From assembly GCF_004114955.1 (NCBI RefSeq), contig NZ_CP030053.1, positions 682,001 through 746,000 of the forward strand: a DNA stretch of 64,000 nt, read 5' to 3'. Numbering within the stretch: position 1 is the stretch's first letter; each line of letters opens with the position of its first letter. Both the position numbers and the translations under genes were made by a program. The notes beneath the pieces were generated by a model. It worked only from the letters and a program-made list of their open reading frames with translations. It was not told the origin of the DNA and did no database searches. Of the stretch, positions 9,567-17,809 are shown in pieces. This DNA is from Bradyrhizobium guangzhouense (GTDB lineage Bacteria > Pseudomonadota > Alphaproteobacteria > Rhizobiales > Xanthobacteraceae).

Positions 9567-10495
9567 TAGCGTACCCGCGTGCGATCGAGTTCATCGGCGA
9601 ACATGGTCTTGATCTGGTCGCCGTCATGCAGCGAGGAGCCGGCGTCGGCGACGACGATCTCGCCGACCTCGACCCCTTCGAGGATTTCCGTCTGGCTGTC
9701 GGACGTCAGCCCGACGCGCACCCTTCGCGTTTCGACGACATTGCCTTTGACCACCTGCACGGTGAGATGGTCGATCGCGGTCTTGGGAACCGCAACACCG
9801 CAGCTTCGCTTGGCGTCGATGGAGGCGCGGGCAAACACGCCGACCTTCAGGGAGGGATTGTTGGTCACGCTGATGCGGACGCGTCCGAGCTGCGTGGCGC
9901 GGTCGATCTCGGGCGAGACCAGGCGGACCCGGCCGATCAGATCGGCGGCGTCGTCCCGGCTGATCCGCACCGTCGCGCCGGGGCTGAGCTTGGGCATGTG
10001 CACGGCAGGGACCTGCGCATCCAGCTCGATCTCGTTGTTGACGGCGATGCGGAACATCGGTCCCGCCTGCGGTGAGGCCGGAGCGCCGACGATGGTGCGC
10101 ACTTCCGTGATCAGACCCGGCGCGGGTGCCTTCAGCGAGATCGGACCCTGAGATCCCGGCCGTTGCGGCTGACCGGGGATCTGCGGCGGCGCCGTCAGCC
10201 GCGCCAGCTCCTGATTGTCGGTGACGACGGTACCCTCGGTGACGAAGACGTCGGTGACCTTCGATCCTTCCTGGTCGGCCATGACCACGGCCTCGCGCCG
10301 CGGCACGAAGAAGCCGGTCACCCGCACGAGGTCGGAGAAGCAGGCATTGGTCGACTTCGTCACGATGACGAGCGCCTCGCCCGGCGTTTCCTTGGCTTCA
10401 GGGCGGTGCCGATGCTCGAACCAGTAATAGCCGACGCCGAGCACGAGGATGAACGCCACGGTTCCCGCAGGCTTGAGATATTCGGAGATGTTCAT
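9566..10495 (-). CDS. RND efflux periplasmic adaptor subunit (HlyD/MFP family)
   Basis: 309 aa. One N-terminal membrane anchor (about 10-27) is followed by the lipoyl-like hairpin halves (GSKVTDVFVTEGTVV and APAPGLITEV) and beta-barrel segments. The alpha-helical hairpin of classical adaptors is very short here: only a Pro/Gly/Gln-rich loop (about residues 102-118) joins the lipoyl halves. It is the first gene of the two-gene operon with the RND pump and bridges pump and outer-membrane channel. It is smaller than AcrA (about 400 aa). Confidence 0.85.
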   Translation of the reverse strand: MNISEYLKPAGTVAFILVLGVGYYWFEHRHRPEAKETPGEALVIVTKSTNACFSDLVRVTGFFVPRREAVVMADQEGSKVTDVFVTEGTVVTDNQELARLTAPPQIPGQPQRPGSQGPISLKAPAPGLITEVRTIVGAPASPQAGPMFRIAVNNEIELDAQVPAVHMPKLSPGATVRISRDDAADLIGRVRLVSPEIDRATQLGRVRISVTNNPSLKVGVFARASIDAKRSCGVAVPKTAIDHLTVQVVKGNVVETRRVRVGLTSDSQTEILEGVEVGEIVVADAGSSLHDGDQIKTMFADELDRTRVR

Positions 10496-10639
10496 CGCCG
10501 GATCATCCTGGCCAGGCTCGGGGTTATCTGGAACGAATCCCTGAAACGAAGCGGCGTCCCGCAGGGCTGCGGGACGCGCGCTGGGACCAATAGTCTACAC
10601 CACATCAGGACTTGTCACTTCAACGGATTCACGTCGGGG

Positions 10640-11311
10640 TCACTTCGATGCGGTGGTCTTGTTTTCCATGTTGACGACCTGCACGCGGCGGTTCACCTCG
10701 GCCATCGGCTGGCTCGGATCCTTCAGCTTGCTCTTGCCATAGCCGACGGTGACGAGGTCGGCCGCGGCGATGCTGTACTTCTCGACGAGATAGCGCTTGA
10801 TCGAATCCGCGCGGCGTTCCGAAAGGTCCTGATTGTAGCTCTCGCCGCCAGCGGCGTCGGTGTGGCCGGCGACCACGAAGGTCGAACCCTTCAGATCGGG
10901 GCTGGTCAGCGCGCGGCCGAGCGCCTGCACCGACGGCAGCGACTTGGCGCTGATATCGGCCGAGTTGTAGTCGAAGGTGATTTCGAGATCGATATTCGGC
11001 TTGTCCTTGGCGGCGGTCGCGATCTCCTCGCGCTCGGTCGTGGAGAGCGAGCGGGTGGCGCGGCCGCGGACGGATTGGATCAACTTGGTTTCCGCCGCGT
11101 TCGGCACCGGATCCGCCTGCGGGCCGATCGAAAGGCCGCGGGTCAGGGGCTTTTTCGGCGGCGGCGCCAGGGCGCGGACGATCTCGTCCTCGGTGACGTT
11201 CTTGCTGTTGCCGTCATCGCCGGCAAAGGCGGGCGGGAGTGTCAGCGACAGGGCGGCGCCGACGGCGACGATGGAGAGCAATGCGGTCAGTCCCTTTGCA
11301 GCCAATCTCAT
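10640..11311 (-). CDS. OmpA family protein
   Basis: 223 aa from the ATG at 11311, chosen because AGGAGGG lies 9-15 bases upstream and because it puts the signal peptide (MRLAAKGLTALLSIVAVG) at the N-terminus. The C-terminal OmpA-like peptidoglycan-binding domain has TFDYNSADI, VAGHTDAAGGESYNQDLSERR and NRRVQVV. This half usually anchors outer membrane or secreted proteins to the cell wall. There is no eight-stranded OmpA barrel. It lies next to the pseudo-caspase gene on the same strand, 152 bp away. Confidence 0.88.
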   Translation of the reverse strand: MRLAAKGLTALLSIVAVGAALSLTLPPAFAGDDGNSKNVTEDEIVRALAPPPKKPLTRGLSIGPQADPVPNAAETKLIQSVRGRATRSLSTTEREEIATAAKDKPNIDLEITFDYNSADISAKSLPSVQALGRALTSPDLKGSTFVVAGHTDAAGGESYNQDLSERRADSIKRYLVEKYSIAAADLVTVGYGKSKLKDPSQPMAEVNRRVQVVNMENKTTASK

Positions 11312-11463
11312 GGTCAGTCCCTCCTGGGCGAGCCCGCGCGGTTCCAAAATTCTGGCAATAGCCCCATGGCAGGGCCTCCGGCATCTATTCAGTCAGTCTT
11401 GCAGTTAGTCTTTGGCCGGGCGCCCCGGGTTCGAGGCGCCGTCGGCCTGAAATCAAAAAAATA

Positions 11464-12996
11464 TCAACGCACTCCGTAACTTGCGAATTCCTGCACGATG
11501 TTCGGATCCATCGCCTTGGCATTGGCGATGTCGAGCGAGCCTTCCTGGGCCGAGCCGTTGCGCTGCTTGGCCACGCCGCGGCCGTAGAGCGAGGAAGTCA
11601 GGCGCGGGTTGATCCTCAAGGCGGCGTCGAAATCGGCGATGGCGTTCTTCACCGCTCCGGATTTGAGGTTCACCAGCCCGCGGCTATCCAGCGCATCGAC
11701 GAAATTCGGCCGCAGCCGCAGCGCCTCGTTGCAATCCTTCAGCGCGCCCTGGAGGTCGCCGACCACGGTCCGGGTCCAGCAGCGATTGTTCAGGGCCTCG
11801 ACGTCCTTCGAATTGATCCGCAGCGTGTCGTCGAAATCCTTGATGGCGAGGGTGTAGGCGCCCTTGCTGGCATAGACCTGGCCGCGCCGGTACAGCGCGT
11901 TCACGTCGTCAGGATTGGCGGCGATCTTGGCCGTCAAGCCCTTGATGGTGGGATCCTCAGCCAGCGCGGCCGCGCTTGGCCCGCCATCGGCGTTCGGCGC
12001 CGGGGCGGTGTCGACCGGTTTGACCGGCGGGGGCGGCGGAGGCAGCGCGGCCTCGACCTGCGGCTTCGGCGACGGCGGCGGTGACGGAGGTGCGGGCGGC
12101 GCCGGCGGATTGTTCGAAGCCACCGGTGCGGGCGGCGGAGCAGGTGGCGCGGGCGGAGCCGGAGGCGGGTTGTTGGCGACAGGAGCCGGCGGCGGTGCGG
12201 GGGGGGCCGGCGGCGGTGTCGTTGCCGTCGGGCGCGAGCCGCTCGCGCCCGGAATGAACGAGAAATCCTCCGCAAGCGAGGACGAGATCCACGGCACCTG
12301 CTCGCCGCGGGAGGCGCGGGTGACGCCCATCTTGGTGCGGTTCAGCGTTTCCTCCGCCATCAGGTCGGGGACGCGGATTTCCTTGAGCAGCTCCTGGACG
12401 AACAGGCTGTGGTCGCCGCCGGCATCCGACACGACAGACGCCAGTGCGGCCGAATACATCACGAGCGTGCCGTTCGGCGCGATGACAGGCGTCAGGCCCG
12501 CCGAAAAGCTGCGGAATCGGCGCTCGAACGGATTGCGCCGGGAGGCGTCGATCAGCGCGATCTTGACGCCGGCGCCGCGGGTGTTGAGCTCGCCCAGGAT
12601 AGCCTCGATGCTGAACCCGTCGCGGCGCACGTCGGACTCGGTCCAGATCTGCGCATCGACCGGGATCATGTAGCTCTGGCGCGCCGACTGGATACCGAAC
12701 CCGCTATAGAACAACAGCGCCACCGAGCCCGGCTTGATCTTGCCATAGAGCTTGTCGAACGCGCGCCGCATCGCATCGCCGGTCAAGTTCTCGCCGACCT
12801 CGACCGTAAAGCCATCGCGCTTGAGTTCGTCGGCGACATCACGGGCGTCGTTGATCGGCTCCTTCAGCGGACTGTCGGCATCGGGATATTTGGCATTGCC
12901 GATCACCAGCGCGAAGCGATCGCCGGCCGCATGCGACGGAGCGGTCGGAACGAACAAGACAAGCAAAGGCAGAAGAAAAAGGAAGCGAGTTTTCAT
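11464..12996 (-). CDS. Secreted caspase-like (peptidase C14) protein with TPR repeats; catalytic dyad lost
   Basis: 510 aa from the ATG at 12996, which begins a clear signal peptide (MKTRFLFLLPLLVLFV...SHAA); an upstream in-frame ATG would bury it. Residues about 26-250 form a caspase/p20 fold (FALVIGNAKYPDADSPL). The catalytic His of YSGHG is Phe100 (YSGFG) and the catalytic Cys of IDACR is Ser152 (IDASRRNPF), so proteolysis is not expected. A Pro/Ala/Pro linker (about 255-355) leads to three or four TPR repeats, suggesting a periplasmic scaffold. Some annotation pipelines would call it a caspase family protein. Confidence 0.85.
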   Translation of the reverse strand: MKTRFLFLLPLLVLFVPTAPSHAAGDRFALVIGNAKYPDADSPLKEPINDARDVADELKRDGFTVEVGENLTGDAMRRAFDKLYGKIKPGSVALLFYSGFGIQSARQSYMIPVDAQIWTESDVRRDGFSIEAILGELNTRGAGVKIALIDASRRNPFERRFRSFSAGLTPVIAPNGTLVMYSAALASVVSDAGGDHSLFVQELLKEIRVPDLMAEETLNRTKMGVTRASRGEQVPWISSSLAEDFSFIPGASGSRPTATTPPPAPPAPPPAPVANNPPPAPPAPPAPPPAPVASNNPPAPPAPPSPPPSPKPQVEAALPPPPPPVKPVDTAPAPNADGGPSAAALAEDPTIKGLTAKIAANPDDVNALYRRGQVYASKGAYTLAIKDFDDTLRINSKDVEALNNRCWTRTVVGDLQGALKDCNEALRLRPNFVDALDSRGLVNLKSGAVKNAIADFDAALRINPRLTSSLYGRGVAKQRNGSAQEGSLDIANAKAMDPNIVQEFASYGVR

Positions 12997-13362
12997 AATC
13001 AGCGCGGTCCAGCCAAAAAGGCGCCGTTCCAGCTTGCGCCGCGGCGACCTTAACTTACGCAAAGTGCATTATCAAACCGGCGAGAGGGGGCGTCAACCGC
13101 TTGGAGATTCGGCACTATCGCGACATTTGACCGCGACGGAGAGGCCGGTTGCGAGGGGAATGGAGGGGCGGTCACGGCTTCACTCGACGAGGGTCTCGTT
13201 CAGGGTTCCAGCGGCCATGTTAGGCCGGCACTCGCGACGAAAATGTGATTGGTCTCACATTGCCATCGGGTTCGCTGCGACCCGCGAGGTTTGACCTTTG
13301 CGGCCGGCGATGGCTTGGTGCGCCAAGGTCCACTCAAAAAATCAAAAGCCGGCATCAGAGCC
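12997..13362. other. Gene-free divergent promoter region
   Basis: About 366 bp between the divergent pseudo-caspase and lactonase-like genes. Open frames here continue the flanking genes upstream of their likely starts. I see no RNA gene, repeat or convincing operator. Confidence 0.5.
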
Positions 13363-14181
13363 ATGAGCAAGCCAGAGGGAAACGCCCACGAAATCTACGC
13401 CCTGCGCTATGCGACGATGTCGCCGCGCACGCCCAGCATGAATTTTCTTGCGCCCGACCCGCATGACAGCGCGGCGCAGGATCTCGACTATTTCGTTTGG
13501 CTGATCCGCGGCCAGGGCCGCGATATCCTGGTCGATACCGGCTTCAATGCCGAGGAGGCCGGTTTGCGCGCGCGAAAACTGACGCTCAATCCGGTGGATG
13601 CGCTGGAGCGCTTCGGCGTCGCCGCGTCGAGCATTCGCGACATCATCGTGACACATCTGCACTACGACCACGCCGGCAATCTCGATCGCTTCCCACACGC
13701 GCGCTTCCATCTCCAGGAGCGCGAGATGGCCTACGCCACGGGCCGTTGCATGTGCAACGGACTGCTGCGTCATCCGTTCTCGGTCGAGCACGTCACCCAG
13801 ATGGTGCGCCATGTCTATGGCGAGCGCGTCACCTTCCATTCCGGCGACGGCGAGGTCGCGCCGGGCGTCTCCGTGCACCGCGTCGGCGGCCATTCAGACG
13901 GCTTGCAGGTCGTCAAGGTCGAGACCGCGCGCGGGCCTGTCGTGCTGGCCTCCGATGCCGCGCATTACTACGCCAATCTGCAGCGCAGGAGCCCATTCCC
14001 GATCGTCTACAATGTCGGCGACATGGCGGTCGGCTGGGAGACGATCGAACGCCTTGCCGGCCATCCCGATCGCTACATTCCCGGCCACGATCCCGTCGTG
14101 ACGGAGATCTATCCACGTGCGAGCGACAAGGTCGACGCCTGGGCGCTGCATCTGCCACCGTCGCGGTCGTTTGCGAAATAG
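13363..14181 (+). CDS. MBL-fold metallo-hydrolase, N-acyl homoserine lactonase-like
   Basis: 272 aa from the ATG at 13363; the open frame continues upstream, but homologous sequence appears to begin at MSKPEGNAHEIYALRY. The zinc motif HLHYDHAGN is intact (His98, His100, Asp102, His103). Later metal ligands are visible in HRVGGHSDG, ASDAAHYY and IPGHDP. The fold and spacing match the AiiA/AttM lactonase-like subgroup, which opens lactone rings, but other esters are possible. It stands alone, followed by a family A repeat, so there is no operon context for substrate. Confidence 0.75.
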   Translation: MSKPEGNAHEIYALRYATMSPRTPSMNFLAPDPHDSAAQDLDYFVWLIRGQGRDILVDTGFNAEEAGLRARKLTLNPVDALERFGVAASSIRDIIVTHLHYDHAGNLDRFPHARFHLQEREMAYATGRCMCNGLLRHPFSVEHVTQMVRHVYGERVTFHSGDGEVAPGVSVHRVGGHSDGLQVVKVETARGPVVLASDAAHYYANLQRRSPFPIVYNVGDMAVGWETIERLAGHPDRYIPGHDPVVTEIYPRASDKVDAWALHLPPSRSFAK

Positions 14182-14186
14182 GACTT

Positions 14187-14289
14187 GTCATTCCGGGGCG
14201 CGCGCAGCGCGAGCCCGGAATCCATTGATCGACGTAACCGGTGGCGCGATGGATTCCGGGCTCGCCGCTTCGCGGCGCCCCGGAATGAC
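14187..14289. repeat. Intergenic palindromic repeat, family A, copy 2
   Basis: 103 bp bounded by GTCATTCCGGGG and CCCCGGAATGAC, with inner GGAATCCAT/ATGGATTCC. Same layout as the elements at 394-496 and 30419-30524. It lies between the convergent lactonase-like and MarR genes. Confidence 0.8.
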
Positions 14290-14296
14290 AGAGGCG

Positions 14297-14839
14297 TTAA
14301 TAAGCCTGCTTCGCATCGGCTTCTTCGCTGGTCTGGATCAGATCGAGGCTCTCCTCGATCTTGCCGAGCAGGGCCGAGAGCTGCTTGCGCTCCTGCGCAG
14401 AAAGGCACGCCAAAATCTCGTCTTCTCGCCGCAGCAATTGCGGGAACAGCTCCTCATAAAGCGCGCGGCCCTTCTTTGTCAGCTGCAGGCGGAATTCGCG
14501 GCGGTCGGCTTCGTTCTCGACCCGCTCGATGAGGCCGCCTTGTAACAGCGCGGTCACCGCGCGGCTGATCGTCGATTTATGCGTGCGGGTGCATTGCGAG
14601 ATGAACTGCGCGCTGCAGGCATCGTTCCGGAAGCCAAGCGTTGCGATCACCCGCCAGGCCGGGATGTCGAGGCCGTGACGTTCCTGATATTCCACTGCGA
14701 GTGCGGAGCTGACTTCCGCCGCGAGCCGGTTGAGGCGGAACGGCACGAACTTGAACAGATCGAGCCGTGATCTCGGCCGTGGCGAAGCCTCGCCGGCTTC
14801 CCTCGTCTTCAGCGCGATGTCGCTTGATGTCCTTGCCAA
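14297..14839 (-). CDS. MarR family transcriptional regulator of the homogentisate operon
   Basis: 180 aa with the TTG start at 14839, preferred because GGAG lies at 14847-14850 and because the longer GTG start at 14896 would fall inside the divergent promoter palindrome. The winged helix shows AWRVIATLGF, THKSTISRAVTALLQGGLIERVENEADRR (split) and RLQLTKKG. It is transcribed divergently from the FAD monooxygenase/hmgA/fahA operon. By analogy with other MarR-type regulators of homogentisate genes it probably represses that operon until an aromatic ligand binds. Confidence 0.82.
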   Translation of the reverse strand: MARTSSDIALKTREAGEASPRPRSRLDLFKFVPFRLNRLAAEVSSALAVEYQERHGLDIPAWRVIATLGFRNDACSAQFISQCTRTHKSTISRAVTALLQGGLIERVENEADRREFRLQLTKKGRALYEELFPQLLRREDEILACLSAQERKQLSALLGKIEESLDLIQTSEEADAKQAY

Positions 14840-14887
14840 GGAAACGCTCCGAATTCCAGTTGACGGCCGGCCGGCTCCGGTCCAAAA

Positions 14888-14905
14888 TAGTTGCACGTGA
14901 GACTA
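14888..14905. promoter_or_regulatory. Candidate MarR operator palindrome
   Basis: TAGTTGCACGTGAGACTA is an 18 bp imperfect inverted repeat (7 of 9 positions per half, centre CACGTG). It sits between the regulator and the divergent operon, 43 bp upstream of the latter's ATG. Size and position suit a MarR dimer. Binding is inference. Confidence 0.5.
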
Positions 14906-14948
14906 TCTAGCAGATCAGTGCTCTCCTGACCAGAGCCGAGGTTAGTGT

Positions 14949-16577
14949 ATGGCTCCTGCCAATACGCATCAGGCCAAAACCCAGTTCGGCTATCGCCGCA
15001 GCCCCGACCAGGATCGTCCCGGCCAAAGTCCGGCCGAGCACCCCGTCGTGGTTGTCGGCGCGGGCCCGGTCGGGTTGTCGCTCGCCATCGATCTGGCCCA
15101 GCGCGGCCAGCGCGTCGTTCTGCTTGATGATGCCGACCGCATCGGCGAGGGCTCGCGCGCGATCTGCTTCTCGAAGCGCTCGCTGGAATATTGGGACCGG
15201 CTCGGCGTCGCCGACCGCATGGTCGACAAGGGCGTGGTGTGGAGCGTCGGCCGCATCTTTCACGGCGAATCCCAGCTCTATCAGTTCAATCTGCTGCCGG
15301 AGGACGGTCACAAGCGGCCGGCCTTCATCAACCTCCAGCAATATTACGCCGAGGCCTATCTGGTCGATCGCATCAGCGATCTGCCCGGGATCGACCTGCG
15401 CTGGCGCAACAAGGTGACGGCGCTCGAGCAGCGTAATGATTCCGCGCTGTTGACGATCGAGACCCCCGAGGGGACCTATCGCCTGCACGCGCAATATGTC
15501 GTCGCCTGCGACGGCGCGCGCTCCTCGCTGCGACAGATGGTCGGTGCGGAGTTTGGCGGGCAGGTGTTCGAGGACCAGTTCCTGATCGCCGACGTCAAGA
15601 TGTCAGCGGAATTCCCGACCGAGCGCTGGTTCTGGTTCGATCCGCCGTTCCACGCGGGACGGTCGGCGCTGCTACACAAGCAGCCCGATGATGTCTGGCG
15701 CATCGATCTGCAGCTCAATCGCTACGCCGATCCTACAGTCGAGAAGAAGCCCGAGAATGTGCGTCCGCGAATCGCGCGCATGCTCGGCCACGACAAGTTC
15801 GAGTTCGAGTGGATCTCGCTCTACAAATTCCAGTGCCGGCGGATGGATCGCTTCATCCATGGTCGCGTGATCTTTGCCGGCGATTCCGCGCATCAGGTTT
15901 CACCCTTCGGCGCGCGTGGCGCGAACTCGGGGCTCGAAGATGCCGAGAACCTCTCCTGGAAGCTCGACCGTGTATTGCGCGGGACCTCGCCCGCGAGCCT
16001 GCTCGAGAGCTACCATGTCGAGCGCAGCCTGGCGGCCGACGAGAACATCCGCGAATCCACCCGCTCGACCGACTTCATGGCGCCGAACTCGCATCAGGAG
16101 GCGCGGTTGCGACAGGCGGTGCTGTCGCTCGCCAAGGAGACCGAGTTCGGCAAGCGCATGGTCAATGGCGGCCGGCTTTCGGTGCCGTGCAGCTATGATT
16201 CGCCGCTGTCATCGCGCGATGCTGATGCCTGGCGCGGCGGACCATCGCCGGGCTGTTCCATGCTCGATGCGCCCATGGCGACCCGCGCGGGCGAGCAGGC
16301 CTATCTGACGGATGTGTTCCGCACGGGTGGAACGGACTTCACCCTGCTCTCGTTTGGCAATGGCGCAGCGATCGATACGCCAGATGGCCTGAAGCATATC
16401 AGGATCAGCGGCGAAGGCGGACTGGCCGATTCCCAGGGCCTTGTTGCGAAGCGCTATGACGCCGAGCCAGGCTCTGCCTATTTGCTCAGGCCGGATGGTT
16501 ATGTTGCCGCGCGGTTCCGTCATCCGACGCGCGCTGGCGTTGCCGCCGCGCTGTCGCAGGCCGCCGGTCTGAATTGA
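14949..16577 (+). CDS. FAD-dependent aromatic monooxygenase (PheA/MhpA-like)
   Basis: 542 aa. The class A flavoprotein hydroxylase fold is clear: dinucleotide motif VVVGAGPVGLSLAIDL (about 34-50), the DG motif VACDGARSSLRQ, and the GD motif VIFAGDSAHQVSPFGARG. The C-terminal thioredoxin-like region is short. Such enzymes hydroxylate phenolic rings using NAD(P)H and O2. Being first in the hmgA/fahA operon, it may make homogentisate from a hydroxyphenyl precursor such as 3-hydroxyphenylacetate, but the substrate is not visible in the sequence. Confidence 0.82.
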   Translation: MAPANTHQAKTQFGYRRSPDQDRPGQSPAEHPVVVVGAGPVGLSLAIDLAQRGQRVVLLDDADRIGEGSRAICFSKRSLEYWDRLGVADRMVDKGVVWSVGRIFHGESQLYQFNLLPEDGHKRPAFINLQQYYAEAYLVDRISDLPGIDLRWRNKVTALEQRNDSALLTIETPEGTYRLHAQYVVACDGARSSLRQMVGAEFGGQVFEDQFLIADVKMSAEFPTERWFWFDPPFHAGRSALLHKQPDDVWRIDLQLNRYADPTVEKKPENVRPRIARMLGHDKFEFEWISLYKFQCRRMDRFIHGRVIFAGDSAHQVSPFGARGANSGLEDAENLSWKLDRVLRGTSPASLLESYHVERSLAADENIRESTRSTDFMAPNSHQEARLRQAVLSLAKETEFGKRMVNGGRLSVPCSYDSPLSSRDADAWRGGPSPGCSMLDAPMATRAGEQAYLTDVFRTGGTDFTLLSFGNGAAIDTPDGLKHIRISGEGGLADSQGLVAKRYDAEPGSAYLLRPDGYVAARFRHPTRAGVAAALSQAAGLN

Positions 16578-16585
16578 GGTTTCGC

Positions 16586-16810
16586 ATGGCATTGTCCACC
16601 AGCTCGAACTTCGCGCGGCCCGATGACGCCTTTCGCGCCATCGTCGAGGCGCATCGCGGTCTCACCGAGGAGCAGAGCGCGGATTTCGACGCGGCGCTGG
16701 TGTTGATCCTCGCCAACCATATCGGCGACATCGACGTGCTGCGGGAGGCGCTCGTGCTGGCGAAACGCCGCATGATCGACGGCCAGCAGCAACAACAGCA
16801 ACAACAATAG
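16586..16810 (+). CDS. DUF2783 domain protein with polyglutamine tail
   Basis: 74 aa from the ATG at 16586, which has GAGGT five bases upstream; nine bases separate it from the previous stop. The helical core (EAHRGLTEEQSADFDAALVL) matches DUF2783, found beside FAD monooxygenases in such operons. It may be an accessory or stability partner of the monooxygenase; function is unknown. The last eight codons are a pure CAG/CAA run encoding Gln8, a possible slippage tract. Confidence 0.8.
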   Translation: MALSTSSNFARPDDAFRAIVEAHRGLTEEQSADFDAALVLILANHIGDIDVLREALVLAKRRMIDGQQQQQQQQ

Positions 16811-16846
16811 CCGAAAACTTGAAGCAAAAGACGTAAGGATGAATTG

Positions 16847-17809
16847 ATGGCGAAGAATTTCGCATCCACCGGCGATCTCTCCGAGAAGACAATCACCTTC
16901 TCCGAGATCGGCTCCGATCTCTATGCCTTCACCGCCGAGGGCGACCCGAACACGGCTGTCATCGTCGGCGACGATGGCTGCCTGGTGTTCGACGCGCAGG
17001 CAACGCCGGCGATGGCGAACAAGGTGATCGAACGCGTGCGCAAGGTGACGGACAAGCCGATCAAATATGTCGTGCTGTCGCACTATCACGCCGTCCGCGT
17101 GCTGGGCGCCTCCGCCTACAAGGCGCAGGGCATCGTCGCCTCGCAGGAGACTTACCGGCTGATCGAGGAGCGCGGCAAGCAGGATTGGGATTCCGAGTAC
17201 GGCCGTTTCCCGCGCCTGTTCCAGGATGCGCAAAGCATTCCCGGCCTGACCTGGCCGACGCTGACCTTCGAAGGCGAGATGTCGATCTATCTCGGCAAAC
17301 GCGAGGTGCGGCTGATGCAGTTAGGGGCCGGCCATACCTCCGGCGACATCGTAGCCTGGGTACCGGACGCCGAGGTGATGTTCTCGGGCGACCTCATCGA
17401 ATACCACTCGGCCTGCTATTGCGGCGATGCGCATTTGCGCGAATGGCCGCTGACGCTGAACGAGATCCGCAACTTCAATCCCAAGGCGATCGCGCCGGGC
17501 CGCGGCGATGCGCTGAAGGGCGCCAGCACCGTGCGCGAAGCCATCGCGATGACGCGCGACTTCGTCACCTCGCTCTACGGCGCCGCCGAAATCTCGGTCG
17601 CCAAGGGCCGCACGCTGAAGGAATCGATGGCGGCGACGCGCGAGGTCATGGATCCGAAATTCTCGAGCTTCGCCATCTACGAGCACTGCCTGCCGTTCAA
17701 CGTCTCGCGCGCCTATGACGAGGCGTCGGGGATCGATGACCCCGTGATCTGGACCGACAAGCGCGACCAGGAGATGTGGGCGGCCTTGCAAGGAGGAGGA
17801 GCGTCATGA
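16847..17809 (+). CDS. MBL-fold protein with degenerate zinc motif, homogentisate operon
   Basis: 320 aa. The fold is that of metallo-beta-lactamase hydrolases ([34 protein letters not shown]), but the hallmark HxHxDH reads HYHAVR at residues 79-84: Asp is Val and the last His is Arg, so the second zinc site should be lost. The remaining ligands could hold one metal. The ATG at 16847 has AAGGA upstream. Its stop overlaps the hmgA start (ATGA), implying coupled translation and a role in the homogentisate pathway; the reaction is unknown. Confidence 0.82.
   Translation: MAKNFASTGDLSEKTITFSEIGSDLYAFTAEGDPNTAVIVGDDGCLVFDAQATPAMANKVIERVRKVTDKPIKYVVLSHYHAVRVLGASAYKAQGIVASQETYRLIEERGKQDWDSEYGRFPRLFQDAQSIPGLTWPTLTFEGEMSIYLGKREVRLMQLGAGHTSGDIVAWVPDAEVMFSGDLIEYHSACYCGDAHLREWPLTLNEIRNFNPKAIAPGRGDALKGASTVREAIAMTRDFVTSLYGAAEISVAKGRTLKESMAATREVMDPKFSSFAIYEHCLPFNVSRAYDEASGIDDPVIWTDKRDQEMWAALQGGGAS

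Noticed and set aside
13249..13362. Upstream extension of the lactonase-like gene
   Set aside because: The ATG at 13363 fits the start of recognisable sequence; the extension reads through the divergent promoter region.
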